Origin: Clostridia bacterium
GTDB lineage: Bacteria; Bacillota; Clostridia; Peptostreptococcales; Anaerovoracaceae
DNA: 56,460 bases
Assembly: GCA_900766045.1 (NCBI GenBank)
Contig: CAAFTW010000048.1
Location: forward strand, 1-56,460
Reading direction: 5' to 3'
Every line of letters begins with the position of its first letter. The stretch's first letter is position 1. Under the pieces are notes generated by a model. The model was not told where the DNA came from. It saw only the letters and a list, made by a program, of their open reading frames with translations, and did no database searches. Below, piece after piece: positions 25,043 to 33,482 of this stretch. The position numbers and the translations under genes were made by a program.

Positions 25043-25954
25043 CTATTTCTTCTCCACGTAGCCGAACTCCGTCAGCGCCGAGCGGGAATCTCTCCAGCCC
25101 TCACGGACCTTGACGAAGAGTTCCAGGTAAATCTTGATGCCCAGCAGCGCCTCCAGTTCCTCGCGGGCGGCCTTTCCGATGCCTTTCAGCTTCTTTCCGC
25201 CCTTTCCGATGATGATGCCCTTATGCGACTTCTTCTCGCAGTAGATGACCGCGCTGATGCGGATGATGTTCTTATCTTCCTTGAAGGACTCAACTTCTAC
25301 GGCGATGCCGTGCGGAACCTCTTCATTCAGATACATCAGCGCCTTCTCGCGGATCACTTCGCTGACCAGAAAACGCTCGGTGTAATCCGTGACCATGTCG
25401 TCCGGGAAATACATCGGACCTTCCTGCATGCAGTCCTCAATGCACTGGGTCAATTCCTTTACGTTGTCGCCTCTGAGCGCGCTGGTACCGTAAATTTCTC
25501 TGAACACTCCCATCTGCTCAAATTTGTTGTAAATCTTCAGATACTCCTCCGGCTGCATCTGATCCGTCTTATTAATGACAAGAATCTTCGGCGTGTGCAC
25601 CTTCTGCAGCATTTCGACGATGTGGTCGTTACCGTGTCCCTTCATGGAATGCTCATCCACAAGGAAGAGGACAAGATCCACTTCAGACAGGGTATTTTCC
25701 GCCATTTCATCCATGGCCTCACCCAGACGGTTTCTGCTCTTGTGAATGCCCGGCGTGTCCACGAACACCATCTGCACGCCCTCATCATCGCTTCCGTTTG
25801 TCCCCGGTTTTCTGGTGTAAATTCCGCGGATGCTGTTCCTGGTGGTCTGCGGCTTATCAGCAGTAATGGCGATCTTTTCCCCCAGAATCGCGTTCATCAG
25901 CGTTGATTTTCCGACATTCGGTCTTCCTACTATTCCAATAAATCCTGATTTCAA
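25043..25954 (-). CDS. era: GTPase Era (TTG start)
   Basis: Essential GTPase that binds 16S rRNA during 30S maturation. G-motifs are all present: GRPNVGKST (G1), DTPGIH (G3), NKTD (G4) and TSAL (G5). The C-terminal KH domain contains IIIGKGGKKLKGIG. The start is set at TTG 25954 because AAAGGAGAGG lies just upstream; this also places it 4 bp after the preceding stop codon and gives the usual N-terminus LKSGFIGIVG (303 residues). YbeY, encoded next door, acts in the same rRNA maturation. Confidence 0.95.
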   Translation of the reverse strand: MKSGFIGIVGRPNVGKSTLMNAILGEKIAITADKPQTTRNSIRGIYTRKPGTNGSDDEGVQMVFVDTPGIHKSRNRLGEAMDEMAENTLSEVDLVLFLVDEHSMKGHGNDHIVEMLQKVHTPKILVINKTDQMQPEEYLKIYNKFEQMGVFREIYGTSALRGDNVKELTQCIEDCMQEGPMYFPDDMVTDYTERFLVSEVIREKALMYLNEEVPHGIAVEVESFKEDKNIIRISAVIYCEKKSHKGIIIGKGGKKLKGIGKAAREELEALLGIKIYLELFVKVREGWRDSRSALTEFGYVEKK

Positions 25955-25958
25955 TCGA

Positions 25959-26855
25959 TTACCTCTCCTTTTCCGGAAGGACAAAGTCTGAAGGGAGCAA
26001 GGCGGAAAGCCGCTCTGCCTTTAAATGGGCTTCATCTTCCCCGTAAATGACAATCATACCCTTAGAAAACTCTGTAAAAAACTGTCTGCAGATGCCGCAC
26101 ATGGAGGCTTCGCCGTCCGGTGATGCAACTGCGATGGCGTTGAATTTCCTGCATCCCGCGCTGACCGCCTGCACACCAGCAGACCGCTCCGCACAGATTC
26201 CGGCAGGATAAGACGCATTCTCGACATTCACTCCTGTAAAAATCTGTCCGTCTTCAGAAAGCAGGGCCGCGCCCACATGATAATTGGAGTACGGCGCGTA
26301 TGCATTCCTGCTTGCTTCCATCGCTTTTTGGAATAGTAATGTCTTCTGTTCTTCCGTAAGAGCAGCTTCTGCGTCTTCTTTTCTGTCTGTTCTTCTCGGG
26401 ATTCCGAGTTCATCCATAATCTCTTCCTCCCTTGCCCGCATGATTTTTTTCTCGTCCTCCTGCATGTGGTCGTAGCCCAGAAGATGCAGAATGCTGTGGA
26501 CGAAGAGATAGATCAGCTCACGCTCAAAAGAATGGCCGAATTCCTCCGCCTGCTGCTGGGCGCGGTCTCTGCAGATCACAACATCGCCAAGTTCACAGGT
26601 TCCGATCATGTCGATGACATCCTGAATCTCGCCTGGTCCTTCATACTGCGGAAAAGACAGAACATCAGTCACACGGTCTACGCCGCGGTATTCTCTGTTC
26701 AGGGTGTGAATTTCTTTCCCTGAAACAAAGCTGACGCTGACTTCACAGCAGTCTTCATCCAGTCCTTCTTTTTCCACACAGAGAGAAGCCGCTTTTTTCA
26801 TGGTTTCCAGAAGCTCTTCGGAGACCTGATTTTCCTGATCAAAATAGATCTTCAT
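25959..26855 (-). CDS. Fusion of endoribonuclease YbeY and cytidine deaminase
   Basis: One uninterrupted 298-residue frame joins two enzymes usually encoded separately. Residues 1-150 are YbeY, the metal-dependent RNase of rRNA processing, with the zinc triad H120-x3-H124-x5-H130 in HSILHLLGYDH. Residues about 165-298 are cytidine deaminase (pyrimidine salvage), with NYHVGAALL, GVNVENASYPAGICAE (C221, E223) and C253-x2-C256 as zinc ligands and catalytic glutamate. In relatives the order ybeY, dgkA, cdd, era is common; here dgkA is absent and the ends are joined. AGGAGG precedes the ATG. Confidence 0.9.
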   Translation of the reverse strand: MKIYFDQENQVSEELLETMKKAASLCVEKEGLDEDCCEVSVSFVSGKEIHTLNREYRGVDRVTDVLSFPQYEGPGEIQDVIDMIGTCELGDVVICRDRAQQQAEEFGHSFERELIYLFVHSILHLLGYDHMQEDEKKIMRAREEEIMDELGIPRRTDRKEDAEAALTEEQKTLLFQKAMEASRNAYAPYSNYHVGAALLSEDGQIFTGVNVENASYPAGICAERSAGVQAVSAGCRKFNAIAVASPDGEASMCGICRQFFTEFSKGMIVIYGEDEAHLKAERLSALLPSDFVLPEKER

Positions 26856-26869
26856 GCTGCCGCCTCCTT

Positions 26870-28006
26870 CTACTTTCTGTCATCGCTGCGGGTTTCCGGA
26901 TGACGGTGATAATATTCATCGTAAGCCTTGATGATCCGCTTTACCATCTCATGACGGACAACGTCCACATCCTTCAGATAACAGAAATCGATGCCTTTTA
27001 CGCCCTTCAGGATATGTTCCGCATCGATCAGACCGCTCTTCTTTCCTCTCGGCAGGTCGATCTGGGTGACGTCTCCGGTAATGACCATGCGGGAACCAAA
27101 TCCCATACGGGTCAGGAACATCTTCATCTGTTCTCTCGTGGTGTTCTGTGCCTCATCCAGGATGATAAAGGCGTCATCCAGGGTTCTTCCTCTCATGTAT
27201 GCCAGCGGAACCACTTCGATGATCTCTTTCTCCTGGAGAGAAATGGCTTTCTCACGGCCCAGAACATCGTACAGCGCGTCGTACAGAGGGCGCAGGTACG
27301 GATCCACCTTCTCCTGCAGGTCTCCCGGAAGGAAGCCCAGATTTTCTCCTGCTTCTACTGCAGGACGGGTCAGGATGATCCGCTGAACCTTCTTGGCTTT
27401 CAGCGCGGTGCAGGCCATAGCGACAGCGATGTAGGTTTTTCCGGTTCCCGCAGGTCCGATCGCGAAGGTAACATCACGCTTTTTCATGCTGTCCACATAG
27501 CGTTTCTGGCCGATCGTCTTTGGCTTGATCGGTTTACCCTTTGTTGTAAAACAGATGATGTCGGACGCAACGTTATTCTCTGAATAAGATACCCCCTGGG
27601 TCTTCAGCTGAATGACGTAGTTTACTTTCTGGGAATCCAGAACCTCGCCCCGCTGAATCATGTCCATCAGCTCGTGGAGAATGCCGGCTGCAAGAGCGGT
27701 GCTCTCCTCACTGTCACCCTTGACGAGCAGATTGTCGCCGCGCTGAAGGATCTGCGCGGATGCGGCATCCTGAATCAGATGGATGTTATAGTCCATGTTT
27801 CCGAAAAGCTCTTCTCTGTCCAGTCCGTCCGGAACGGGAATGCGGGTAAACCCCTGAGAGCGGGAAGTCTTTCCCGCCTTCTGTGATGCGCTTTCCTCTT
27901 TCTTCTCTTCAGGCTGTCCCGATTCTTCTGCCTGTCCTGCTGTATCTTCCGGCGCTGCTGAAAACGCACGGAACATGAGATGATGATATTCCGTCAATCT
28001 TGTCAA
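26870..28006 (-). CDS. phoH: PhoH family ATPase
   Basis: PhoH-like P-loop ATPase related to the helicase core, linked to RNA metabolism and found beside ybeY. Walker A is GPAGTGKT and Walker B is AFIILDEAQN, followed by the sensor segment VITGDVTQIDLP. The N-terminal part before GNMDYNIHLIQ carries a charged, low-complexity linker rich in E, Q and K. The start is uncertain: the frame is open to 28141, an ATG at 27976 lacks a ribosome site, and the TTG at 28006 follows GAGGAG about 10 nt upstream and is used here. Confidence 0.88.
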   Translation of the reverse strand: MTRLTEYHHLMFRAFSAAPEDTAGQAEESGQPEEKKEESASQKAGKTSRSQGFTRIPVPDGLDREELFGNMDYNIHLIQDAASAQILQRGDNLLVKGDSEESTALAAGILHELMDMIQRGEVLDSQKVNYVIQLKTQGVSYSENNVASDIICFTTKGKPIKPKTIGQKRYVDSMKKRDVTFAIGPAGTGKTYIAVAMACTALKAKKVQRIILTRPAVEAGENLGFLPGDLQEKVDPYLRPLYDALYDVLGREKAISLQEKEIIEVVPLAYMRGRTLDDAFIILDEAQNTTREQMKMFLTRMGFGSRMVITGDVTQIDLPRGKKSGLIDAEHILKGVKGIDFCYLKDVDVVRHEMVKRIIKAYDEYYHRHPETRSDDRK

Positions 28007-28225
28007 AATCCTGTATTCTCCTCTTCTTTCATAGTTTTTCCGCAGGCATTTCTGCTTTCCGAATGCACCGCGGAATCTGCCCTTCAGGGCGCTGGCATTC
28101 TGCTGCCGGCTGCAGCATATTTCGATGTCGCTCCCTTCCATAAAGGCAGAAAACGATCTTCATTTTATTTTATACTATTGATACCCTTCTGTGTCATCAA
28201 TATCTATATTTCTATAAAAAAAGAC

Positions 28226-28249
28226 CAGGCAGCGGTTACCCGCTGCCCG
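28226..28249 (-). terminator. Intrinsic terminator of yqeY
   Basis: Stem cagcgg/ccgctg extended by flanking pairs, followed on the minus strand by TTTTTTT. It lies about 10 bp past the yqeY stop and separates it from phoH. Confidence 0.8.
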
Positions 28250-28259
28250 GACATTCAAT

Positions 28260-28712
28260 TTACTCTTCAGAAAGAAAATCAGAAACAACTTCACGAACAT
28301 CATTGCCGTCTGCGCGGCCTTTCAGTTCCTTCATAGTGCAGCCCATCAGTCTGCCCATGCTCTTCTTTGATCTTTCCATGTTCTGCGCGGACGCGATTTT
28401 CTCAACTTCCGCACGGATCTCATCTTTAGAAAGCATCTTCGGAAGATACCGCTCAAGAACCTCGATTTCCTGGTTATATGCATCTTTCAGGTCTGTTCTT
28501 CCTGCTTTTTCAAAATCAGCGAGGGCATCTTTACGCATCTTCACCTGCTTCTGCAGGATCTGCACGATACCTTGATCATCCAGTTCTTCTCGATTATCAA
28601 TCTCATACTGCTTGATCGCAGCTCTGGCCATACTGATCGTATTCCTGGCGACGTTGTCATGTGCCTTCATGGCCTGCTTGAAGTCGTTCATCAACTGTTC
28701 TTTTAAGCCCAT
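28260..28712 (-). CDS. yqeY: GatB/YqeY domain protein
   Basis: A 150-residue protein related to the tRNA-binding tail of GatB. It shows the expected start (LKEQLMNDFKQAMKAHDNVARNTI), the KQVKMRKDALADFEKAGR helix and the end KKSMGRLMGCTMKELKGRADG. It is conserved next to rpsU in Firmicutes. It is presumed to act on tRNA or the ribosome, but the precise role is not settled. GAGGTGAGAG precedes the ATG. It starts 38 bp after rpsU, so both likely share the rpsU promoter. Confidence 0.92.
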   Translation of the reverse strand: MGLKEQLMNDFKQAMKAHDNVARNTISMARAAIKQYEIDNREELDDQGIVQILQKQVKMRKDALADFEKAGRTDLKDAYNQEIEVLERYLPKMLSKDEIRAEVEKIASAQNMERSKKSMGRLMGCTMKELKGRADGNDVREVVSDFLSEE

Positions 28713-28750
28713 TCTCTCACCTCGATTCAGCTGATCAGGCGCTTAAAAGA

Positions 28751-28930
28751 CTAATACTTTCTAGCCTTTTTTCTAGCAGCTTCAGACTTCTTCTTTCTCT
28801 TTACGCTCGGCTTCTCGTAGTGCTCTCTCTTTCTGACCTCAGCCATGACGCCGTCTCTGGCGCATGATCTCTTGAATCTCTTCAGAGCGCTCTCCAAGCT
28901 TTCATTTTCTCTTACGAATACCTGTGCCAT
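28751..28930 (-). CDS. rpsU: 30S ribosomal protein S21
   Basis: Small basic protein of the 30S subunit, which helps initiation near the anti-Shine-Dalgarno. The 59 residues begin MAQVFVRENESLESALKRFKRSC and end in a run rich in lysine and arginine, as expected. The ATG at 28930 follows GGGAGGTG. It is the first gene of an rpsU-yqeY unit with a good promoter upstream. Confidence 0.96.
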   Translation of the reverse strand: MAQVFVRENESLESALKRFKRSCARDGVMAEVRKREHYEKPSVKRKKKSEAARKKARKY

Positions 28931-28996
28931 TCCCGATTCACCTCCCGCCCATTTTATTATTAAAGCAGTGAACAGCACTAGCAATAACACTATACT

Positions 28997-29025
28997 AGTA
29001 TACTATTTCGCCGAAATCTTTACAA
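28997..29025 (-). promoter_or_regulatory. Promoter of rpsU-yqeY
   Basis: TTGTAA (29020-29025) and TATACT (28997-29002) with a 17-bp spacer on the minus strand. The -10 overlaps the palindrome tatactagtata (28991-29002). Confidence 0.6.
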
Positions 29026-29042
29026 GAGTTTTTTGAACGCAG

Positions 29043-29298
29043 ATGCTGTCAAGAGCTAGTGGAGCAGGAAATGACATCCTAAGCTTATTGAACGTAAGTT
29101 CTGTACGCAGCCTGACGTCTGGACTTCTGAGCGCCTCGCTGCCAGACGATCGACGGCCTGACTCCGGAAGGCCGGCGGAGTCGGAAGCGTGAGCATGCGC
29201 GAAGGGAGCCGGGAGGCGTTCCAGGCACAAGCTGCGTACAGGCTTACGAAAAAAACTGGAGATCTGTCAACAAAACTCCCACTGGCTCTTGACAGCAT
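29043..29298. repeat. 256-bp imperfect palindrome (MITE-like or structured RNA element)
   Basis: Terminal arms 29043-29062 and 29279-29298 match at 19 of 20 positions. An inner pair, 29093-29111 and 29231-29248, matches over 16 bp around a small bulge. The core holds cgtctgg/ccagacg (29116-29122, 29142-29148) and gactccg/cggagtc (29160-29166, 29176-29182). Each terminal arm reads TTGACA outward. It lies between divergent rpsU and HIT genes. No ORF is convincing. It is either a miniature inverted-repeat element or a structured RNA. Confidence 0.75.
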
Positions 29299-29401
29299 TC
29301 CACTGCAGAAAAAATACAGCCGCCTCCCGGAATCAATGCTATAATAATAGATAGAATTATCTGCCGCCCGAAAAAACTGGCAGAGGAAAGGAGCATTGAG
29401 T

Positions 29402-29743
29402 ATGTCAGACTGTTTATTCTGCGGAATCGCAAATCACGAGATTCCATCAGAGATCGTCTATGAAGACGATAAGATCTGCGTCTATAAGGATATTCAGCCG
29501 CAGGCTCCGGTTCATGTCCTCATGATTCCGAAGAAGCACATCGCTTCTCTGGACGACACCACGGATGAAGACCAGGAGCTCCTCGGCTACATGATGTGCA
29601 AGGTAAAGGACATCGTCAAGCTGATGGGCATCACCGACGGCTACCGTGTCGTCAGCAACAACGGTGATGACGCACAGCAGACTGTAAAGCACCTGCATCT
29701 GCATATCCTGGGAAAACGCAAATTCACCTGGCCGCCAGGCTAA
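29402..29743 (+). CDS. HIT family protein (purine nucleotide phosphoramidase-like)
   Basis: A 113-residue histidine-triad protein of the HINT branch, which hydrolyses AMP-lysine-type phosphoramidates. It begins MSDCLFCGIANHEIPSEIVYEDD, with the zinc-site cysteines CLFC, and has the catalytic triad HLHLHIL near residue 98. The ATG at 29402 follows AAAGGAG; a TTG six bases upstream is less well placed. It is monocistronic and followed by a strong terminator. Confidence 0.93.
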   Translation: MSDCLFCGIANHEIPSEIVYEDDKICVYKDIQPQAPVHVLMIPKKHIASLDDTTDEDQELLGYMMCKVKDIVKLMGITDGYRVVSNNGDDAQQTVKHLHLHILGKRKFTWPPG

Positions 29744-29770
29744 ACGGTAATGGATCACCATACAATTAAG

Positions 29771-29820
29771 GCGCCGCTTCTATGGTTTCCTTCTGAAACT
29801 GCTGAAAGCGGCGCTTTTTT
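29771..29820 (+). terminator. Terminator between convergent HIT and mtaB genes
   Basis: Arms gcgccgctt (29771-29779) and aagcggcgc (29806-29814) are followed by TTTTTT. It can serve the HIT gene; the reverse strand is less U-rich. Confidence 0.8.
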
Positions 29821-29846
29821 CTTGCGGTTTTTTCTTTTGTCAGACT

Positions 29847-31283
29847 CTATTCTGTAATAGCTTCTGCCAGCATGCCGTCCTTAAAGGGCTTCAGCAGCCG
29901 GACCTTCACGAACTGGTTGAACATGGACGGATTTCCTCGGAAATAGGTGCGGATGTAGTTATCCGTATATCCTGTCACCCACTGGCTGCCCGCCCCGCCT
30001 GCGTCTTTCTGAAGCGCGTCGGAAGAAATGGAAGAAATGGCCTGCGGCTCGTTTTCCATGCCCTGAGACTCTCCAGTGATCGGATCCTGAGCGAACTCCT
30101 CAACCAGAACGATACGCTCGTCTCCTTCGCAGGAGCGGAAAAAGCGGTCTGCCGCCTTTCCGGCCTCTTCAATCAGCCGCCGGCTCCGGTCAGCCTTCAC
30201 GGTTCCGTCGATCTGGTCCGTGCGCTCCGCAGCAGGCGTTCCCGTTCTCTGCGAGTACTTGAACACGTGGGTCTTGCAGAAGGACAGTCTTCTCGTAATG
30301 TCCATGCTGTCCCGGAAATTTTCCTCCGTCTCCCCCGGGAAACCGACGATAATGTCTGTGGAAAGTCCGTAATGCGGGTCGAACTTCCTCAGTTCCTCTG
30401 CGATCGCCAGAAATTCTTCTCTGCTGTAGCCCCGGTTCATGGCGTCCAGAACCTGATTGGAGCCGCTCTGCAGGGCCAGATGCAGATGATGGCAGAGTTT
30501 TTCATAAGGGAAAAGCTTCTTTACATACTCTGCATCGATGACCGTCGGCTCAAGGGAGCTCAGGCGGATGCGGAAATTCCCCGGGATGTCGTTCAGTTCC
30601 CCGATCAGCTCCGCCGCGCCGTCATAGCCCAGGTCCCGCCCGTAGTAAGCGGTGTTGATTCCCGTCAGCACGATCTCCTTATAGCCCTTCGCGACAAGAC
30701 GCTGCACTTCCTCGCGGATTTCTTCCTTGCGGCGGCTCCGGATGGTTCCTCTCGCATATGGAATGATGCAGTAACTGCAGAAGTGCGTGCATCCTTCCTG
30801 AATCTTGATGAAGGCGCGGGTTCTTCCTTCCATGCCGGAGATCTCTCCCAGCTCTTCATAGGTATTCAGCTCGCTGTAGTCCTTTACCGCAGACAGGACT
30901 CTGTCGTTTTCCCTTTCTGCGGCGCCCTGCGCCTTGTTTTTGTCGGCAAAATATTCCTGGACAAGGGGAAGAACGGCGTGTTTCTCGTCCGTACCTGCAA
31001 CGATCTGCACGCCTTCAATCTCTGCCACTTCTTCCGGCTTGATCTGTGCATAGCATCCGGTTACCGCGACGACGGCATCCGGGCTGACTTTCCGGCAGCG
31101 GCGGATAAACTGGCGGGACTTGCGGTCTGCCAGATTGGTGACCGTGCAGGTATTGATGACGTAAACGTCCGCCTTCTCCTCTTCATCCACGATGGTAAAT
31201 CCGGCCTTCGCGAACTGTTCTTTCATTGATTCTGTTTCATACTGATTGACTTTACATCCAAGTGTGTGAAACGCTGCTTTCAT
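29847..31283 (-). CDS. mtaB: tRNA t6A37 methylthiotransferase MtaB
   Basis: Adds a methylthio group to t6A37 of tRNAs reading ANN codons. The 478 residues contain the N-terminal cluster domain (HTLGCKVNQYE, INTCTVT, VTGCYAQ), the radical SAM motif CTHFCSYC with PYARG, and a C-terminal TRAM-like domain. The TRAM segment carries an extra stretch of about 35 residues (around EPQAISSISSDAL), making the protein longer than the usual 430-440. The ATG at 31283 follows GGAGAAGG. It is downstream of prmA, so both probably share a transcript that modifies the translation machinery. Confidence 0.92.
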   Translation of the reverse strand: MKAAFHTLGCKVNQYETESMKEQFAKAGFTIVDEEEKADVYVINTCTVTNLADRKSRQFIRRCRKVSPDAVVAVTGCYAQIKPEEVAEIEGVQIVAGTDEKHAVLPLVQEYFADKNKAQGAAERENDRVLSAVKDYSELNTYEELGEISGMEGRTRAFIKIQEGCTHFCSYCIIPYARGTIRSRRKEEIREEVQRLVAKGYKEIVLTGINTAYYGRDLGYDGAAELIGELNDIPGNFRIRLSSLEPTVIDAEYVKKLFPYEKLCHHLHLALQSGSNQVLDAMNRGYSREEFLAIAEELRKFDPHYGLSTDIIVGFPGETEENFRDSMDITRRLSFCKTHVFKYSQRTGTPAAERTDQIDGTVKADRSRRLIEEAGKAADRFFRSCEGDERIVLVEEFAQDPITGESQGMENEPQAISSISSDALQKDAGGAGSQWVTGYTDNYIRTYFRGNPSMFNQFVKVRLLKPFKDGMLAEAITE

Positions 31284-31394
31284 TCCTTCTCCATTCTCAT
31301 TTCTGCTGCATGCTGCAAGTTTCCAGGACATCCTGAAATGCAGCTGCGCGGTATGCCGCCGGCCCTGCACTCCGGACATAAGCCTGTGCTTTCA

Positions 31395-32360
31395 TTACTT
31401 CTGAAATACCATGGCACTCCATTCGCCCTTTTCCTGCTTCTCGATAAGGTCAAGACCTGCTTCCGTAACGGCCTTCTCCACCATGTCTTCTTTCTCCGTC
31501 AGAATTCCAGAGGCGATGAATACGCCGTCTTTATGAAGATGAGCCGCGATTCCCTCTGCCAGCATGCAGATCAGCTCTGCCATCAGATTTCCGACGATCA
31601 GGTCTGCCTCATAATCCACGCCCTTCGTAAGATCACCAAATTCGGCTCTTGCGATATTCTCGCAGTGGTTGATGGCGATGTTTTCCTGCGCGACACGGAC
31701 CGCGTCGCGGTCAACATCGACACCCAGAACTTCTCCAGCGCCCAGAAGAGCGGCCGCGATAGACAAGATTCCAGAACCAGTTCCTGCATCCAAAACCTTC
31801 GTTCCCTTCTTCAGGTATTTTTCCAGCAGAGCCAGGCACATAGACGTGGTTTCATGCGTTCCTGTTCCAAAGGCCATGCCCGGGTCGATGGTGATGATCT
31901 TTTCGCCTTCCTGAGGGTCATACTTTTCCCAGCTCGGGCAGACGACCAGATGCTCACTGACATGGAAGGGCTTGAAGTAGGCCTTCCACTTATCTTTCCA
32001 GTCCGCGTCATCTCTGATCTGTTCCGTGATCTTCATGGAGCCCAGATCCACATCCGGTCCATACATACCAGACTTCACATCTTCTGCGACTCTCTGAAGC
32101 ACTTCTTTCATCTTATCTGCCTGCTGCCTTCCCTCGTCTCCTTCCGGGAAATAGGAAGAGACGCGCGGCGCTTCTTCCATCTTATGAACGACACTTTCCT
32201 CAATGTAATCCCATTCATAAGATTCTTTCTTGTCCATGATTTCTTCTACATCTCGCGGATCGCTGACCTCTGTATCACTGATTCCGGCGGCATCCAGAGC
32301 CGCCGTCAGAAGTTCAATGCCTGTCTCCGATGTCTCGCAGCTGACCTCAATATATCTCAT
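31395..32360 (-). CDS. prmA: Ribosomal protein L11 methyltransferase
   Basis: SAM-dependent trimethylation of L11. The 321 residues have the N-terminal L11-recognition domain (MRYIEVSCETSETGIELLTAAL) and a Rossmann methyltransferase domain with DPGMAFGTGTHETT, DAGTGSGILSIAAALLGA and VGNLMAELI (the NxxA motif of this family). The ATG at 32360 follows GGAGGAAG; an ATG eight codons upstream lacks a site. It is followed by mtaB 111 bp downstream. Confidence 0.95.
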   Translation of the reverse strand: MRYIEVSCETSETGIELLTAALDAAGISDTEVSDPRDVEEIMDKKESYEWDYIEESVVHKMEEAPRVSSYFPEGDEGRQQADKMKEVLQRVAEDVKSGMYGPDVDLGSMKITEQIRDDADWKDKWKAYFKPFHVSEHLVVCPSWEKYDPQEGEKIITIDPGMAFGTGTHETTSMCLALLEKYLKKGTKVLDAGTGSGILSIAAALLGAGEVLGVDVDRDAVRVAQENIAINHCENIARAEFGDLTKGVDYEADLIVGNLMAELICMLAEGIAAHLHKDGVFIASGILTEKEDMVEKAVTEAGLDLIEKQEKGEWSAMVFQK

Positions 32361-32526
32361 GTGTCTTCCTCCGCATTTTTTCACGCATCCGGACTGACCT
32401 TCCCTCCGCGTGATTTATCCATAAAAACTCCGATGTTAATTATTTATTATCTTTCTCACTGCTACTATAAACATGTTATTTTACCACTCTGTGAAATGTT
32501 TGTATAGTATTTTTTACTATGCATAC

Positions 32527-32555
32527 TTCCATTTTATGTAAATCTGTGTTATACT
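32527..32555 (+). promoter_or_regulatory. Candidate promoter of carD
   Basis: TTCCAT (32527-32532) and TATACT (32550-32555) with a 17-bp spacer, about 80 bp upstream of the carD ATG. The -35 match is weak. Confidence 0.45.
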
Positions 32556-32636
32556 TTTTATGTATAGGAGATGTATGCCTTGAAATTACAATGTATTGAC
32601 GTATTAAAATATTTTAGGAAAGGGGATGTTCGTTGA

Positions 32637-33155
32637 ATGTATAACATAGGCGACCTGATCATGTATGGAGGAACAGGAGTCTGCGAAGTAAAAGACATTA
32701 CCAGACCGGATTTTGGCGGCACACAAGTGAACCAGGATTACTATATTCTTCAGCCACTCTACCAGAGCGGGACGATCTACGCGCCGGTAGACAACGAAAA
32801 GGTATTCAGCCGTCCGGTAATTTCCGCACAGGAAGCAGACGATCTGATTTCCATCATCCCGGAGGTCCATACTGAAATTTATAAGAGCAGCAGCACACAG
32901 CAGCTGACCAAGCATTATCAGTCCGTCATCGATACACATAAGACCGTAGATCTGATCCGTCTGGCAAAATCCATCCACAAGAAGATGGAAGCGGCACATA
33001 AACAGAACCGCCACCTGGGCCAGATCGATAAGAAATTCATGAAACGCGCAGAAGACCTTCTCTACGGCGAGCTTGCCGCAGCATTGGAAATCCCGCGCGA
33101 TGACGTAGAAGACTACATCCAGGAACGCCTGGACGGAAAAGAGACAGACCGTTAA
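32637..33155 (+). CDS. CarD family transcriptional regulator
   Basis: A 172-residue protein of the CarD/CdnL family, which binds the RNA polymerase beta subunit and stabilises open promoter complexes, often at rRNA promoters. The N-terminal Tudor-like RNAP-interaction domain is clear (MYNIGDLIMYGGTGVCEVKDI, YYILQPLY, TIYAPVDN). The rest is a helical, charged DNA-binding domain. AAAGGGG precedes the ATG. It stands alone between divergent prmA and a gene-poor stretch. Confidence 0.92.
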   Translation: MYNIGDLIMYGGTGVCEVKDITRPDFGGTQVNQDYYILQPLYQSGTIYAPVDNEKVFSRPVISAQEADDLISIIPEVHTEIYKSSSTQQLTKHYQSVIDTHKTVDLIRLAKSIHKKMEAAHKQNRHLGQIDKKFMKRAEDLLYGELAAALEIPRDDVEDYIQERLDGKETDR

Positions 33156-33304
33156 GCCTGCCTCCTTTTATCTGTGCCGGCAGCTGCCGGACCGGCGCTG
33201 AAAACACATGGATATCCGGCAGAATCACAACTTAACACAAGACCTCAATGGCCTGACTGTTTACTCACACAGACAGCAGAGCCATCATCTTATTATTTTC
33301 CCCG

Positions 33305-33330
33305 CCGGCGCTGCAGCGTCGGTATTTTTT
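33305..33330 (+). terminator. Possible terminator downstream of carD
   Basis: A near-palindromic GC stem (33305-33322, one G-U) is followed by TATTTTTT. It lies 150 bp past the carD stop, so the link to carD is tentative. Confidence 0.45.
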
Positions 33331-33428
33331 ACTTTAAAGTCCGCGGCTATAAGAAAGTGAATGACAAAGCCATCTGGACGAAGTACAGCAAGGTAAAATC
33401 TGTCCGAGTAAAACAGAAACACCTATAA
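33328..33428 (+). pseudogene. Remnant of an FN3-type surface protein C-terminus
   Basis: The frame ending at 33428 encodes YFKVRGYKKVNDKAIWTKYS followed by KVKSVRVK and a stop. This closely resembles the last beta-strands of fibronectin-type repeats in clostridial cell-surface proteins. No upstream start or remaining domain exists, so the gene has been almost wholly deleted. The repeat-like hairpin directly after it may be its old terminator. Confidence 0.6.
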
Positions 33429-33438
33429 AGAACAGCAA

Positions 33439-33481
33439 GGGCCGCCGCGCCAGACATGAACGAACAATGGCGCGGCGGCCC
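33439..33481 (+). terminator. Strong hairpin after the FN3 remnant
   Basis: Perfect 14-bp arms (33439-33452, 33468-33481) followed by GTTTTCC. It is positioned as the terminator of the decayed surface-protein gene. Confidence 0.65.
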
Positions 33482-33482
33482 G

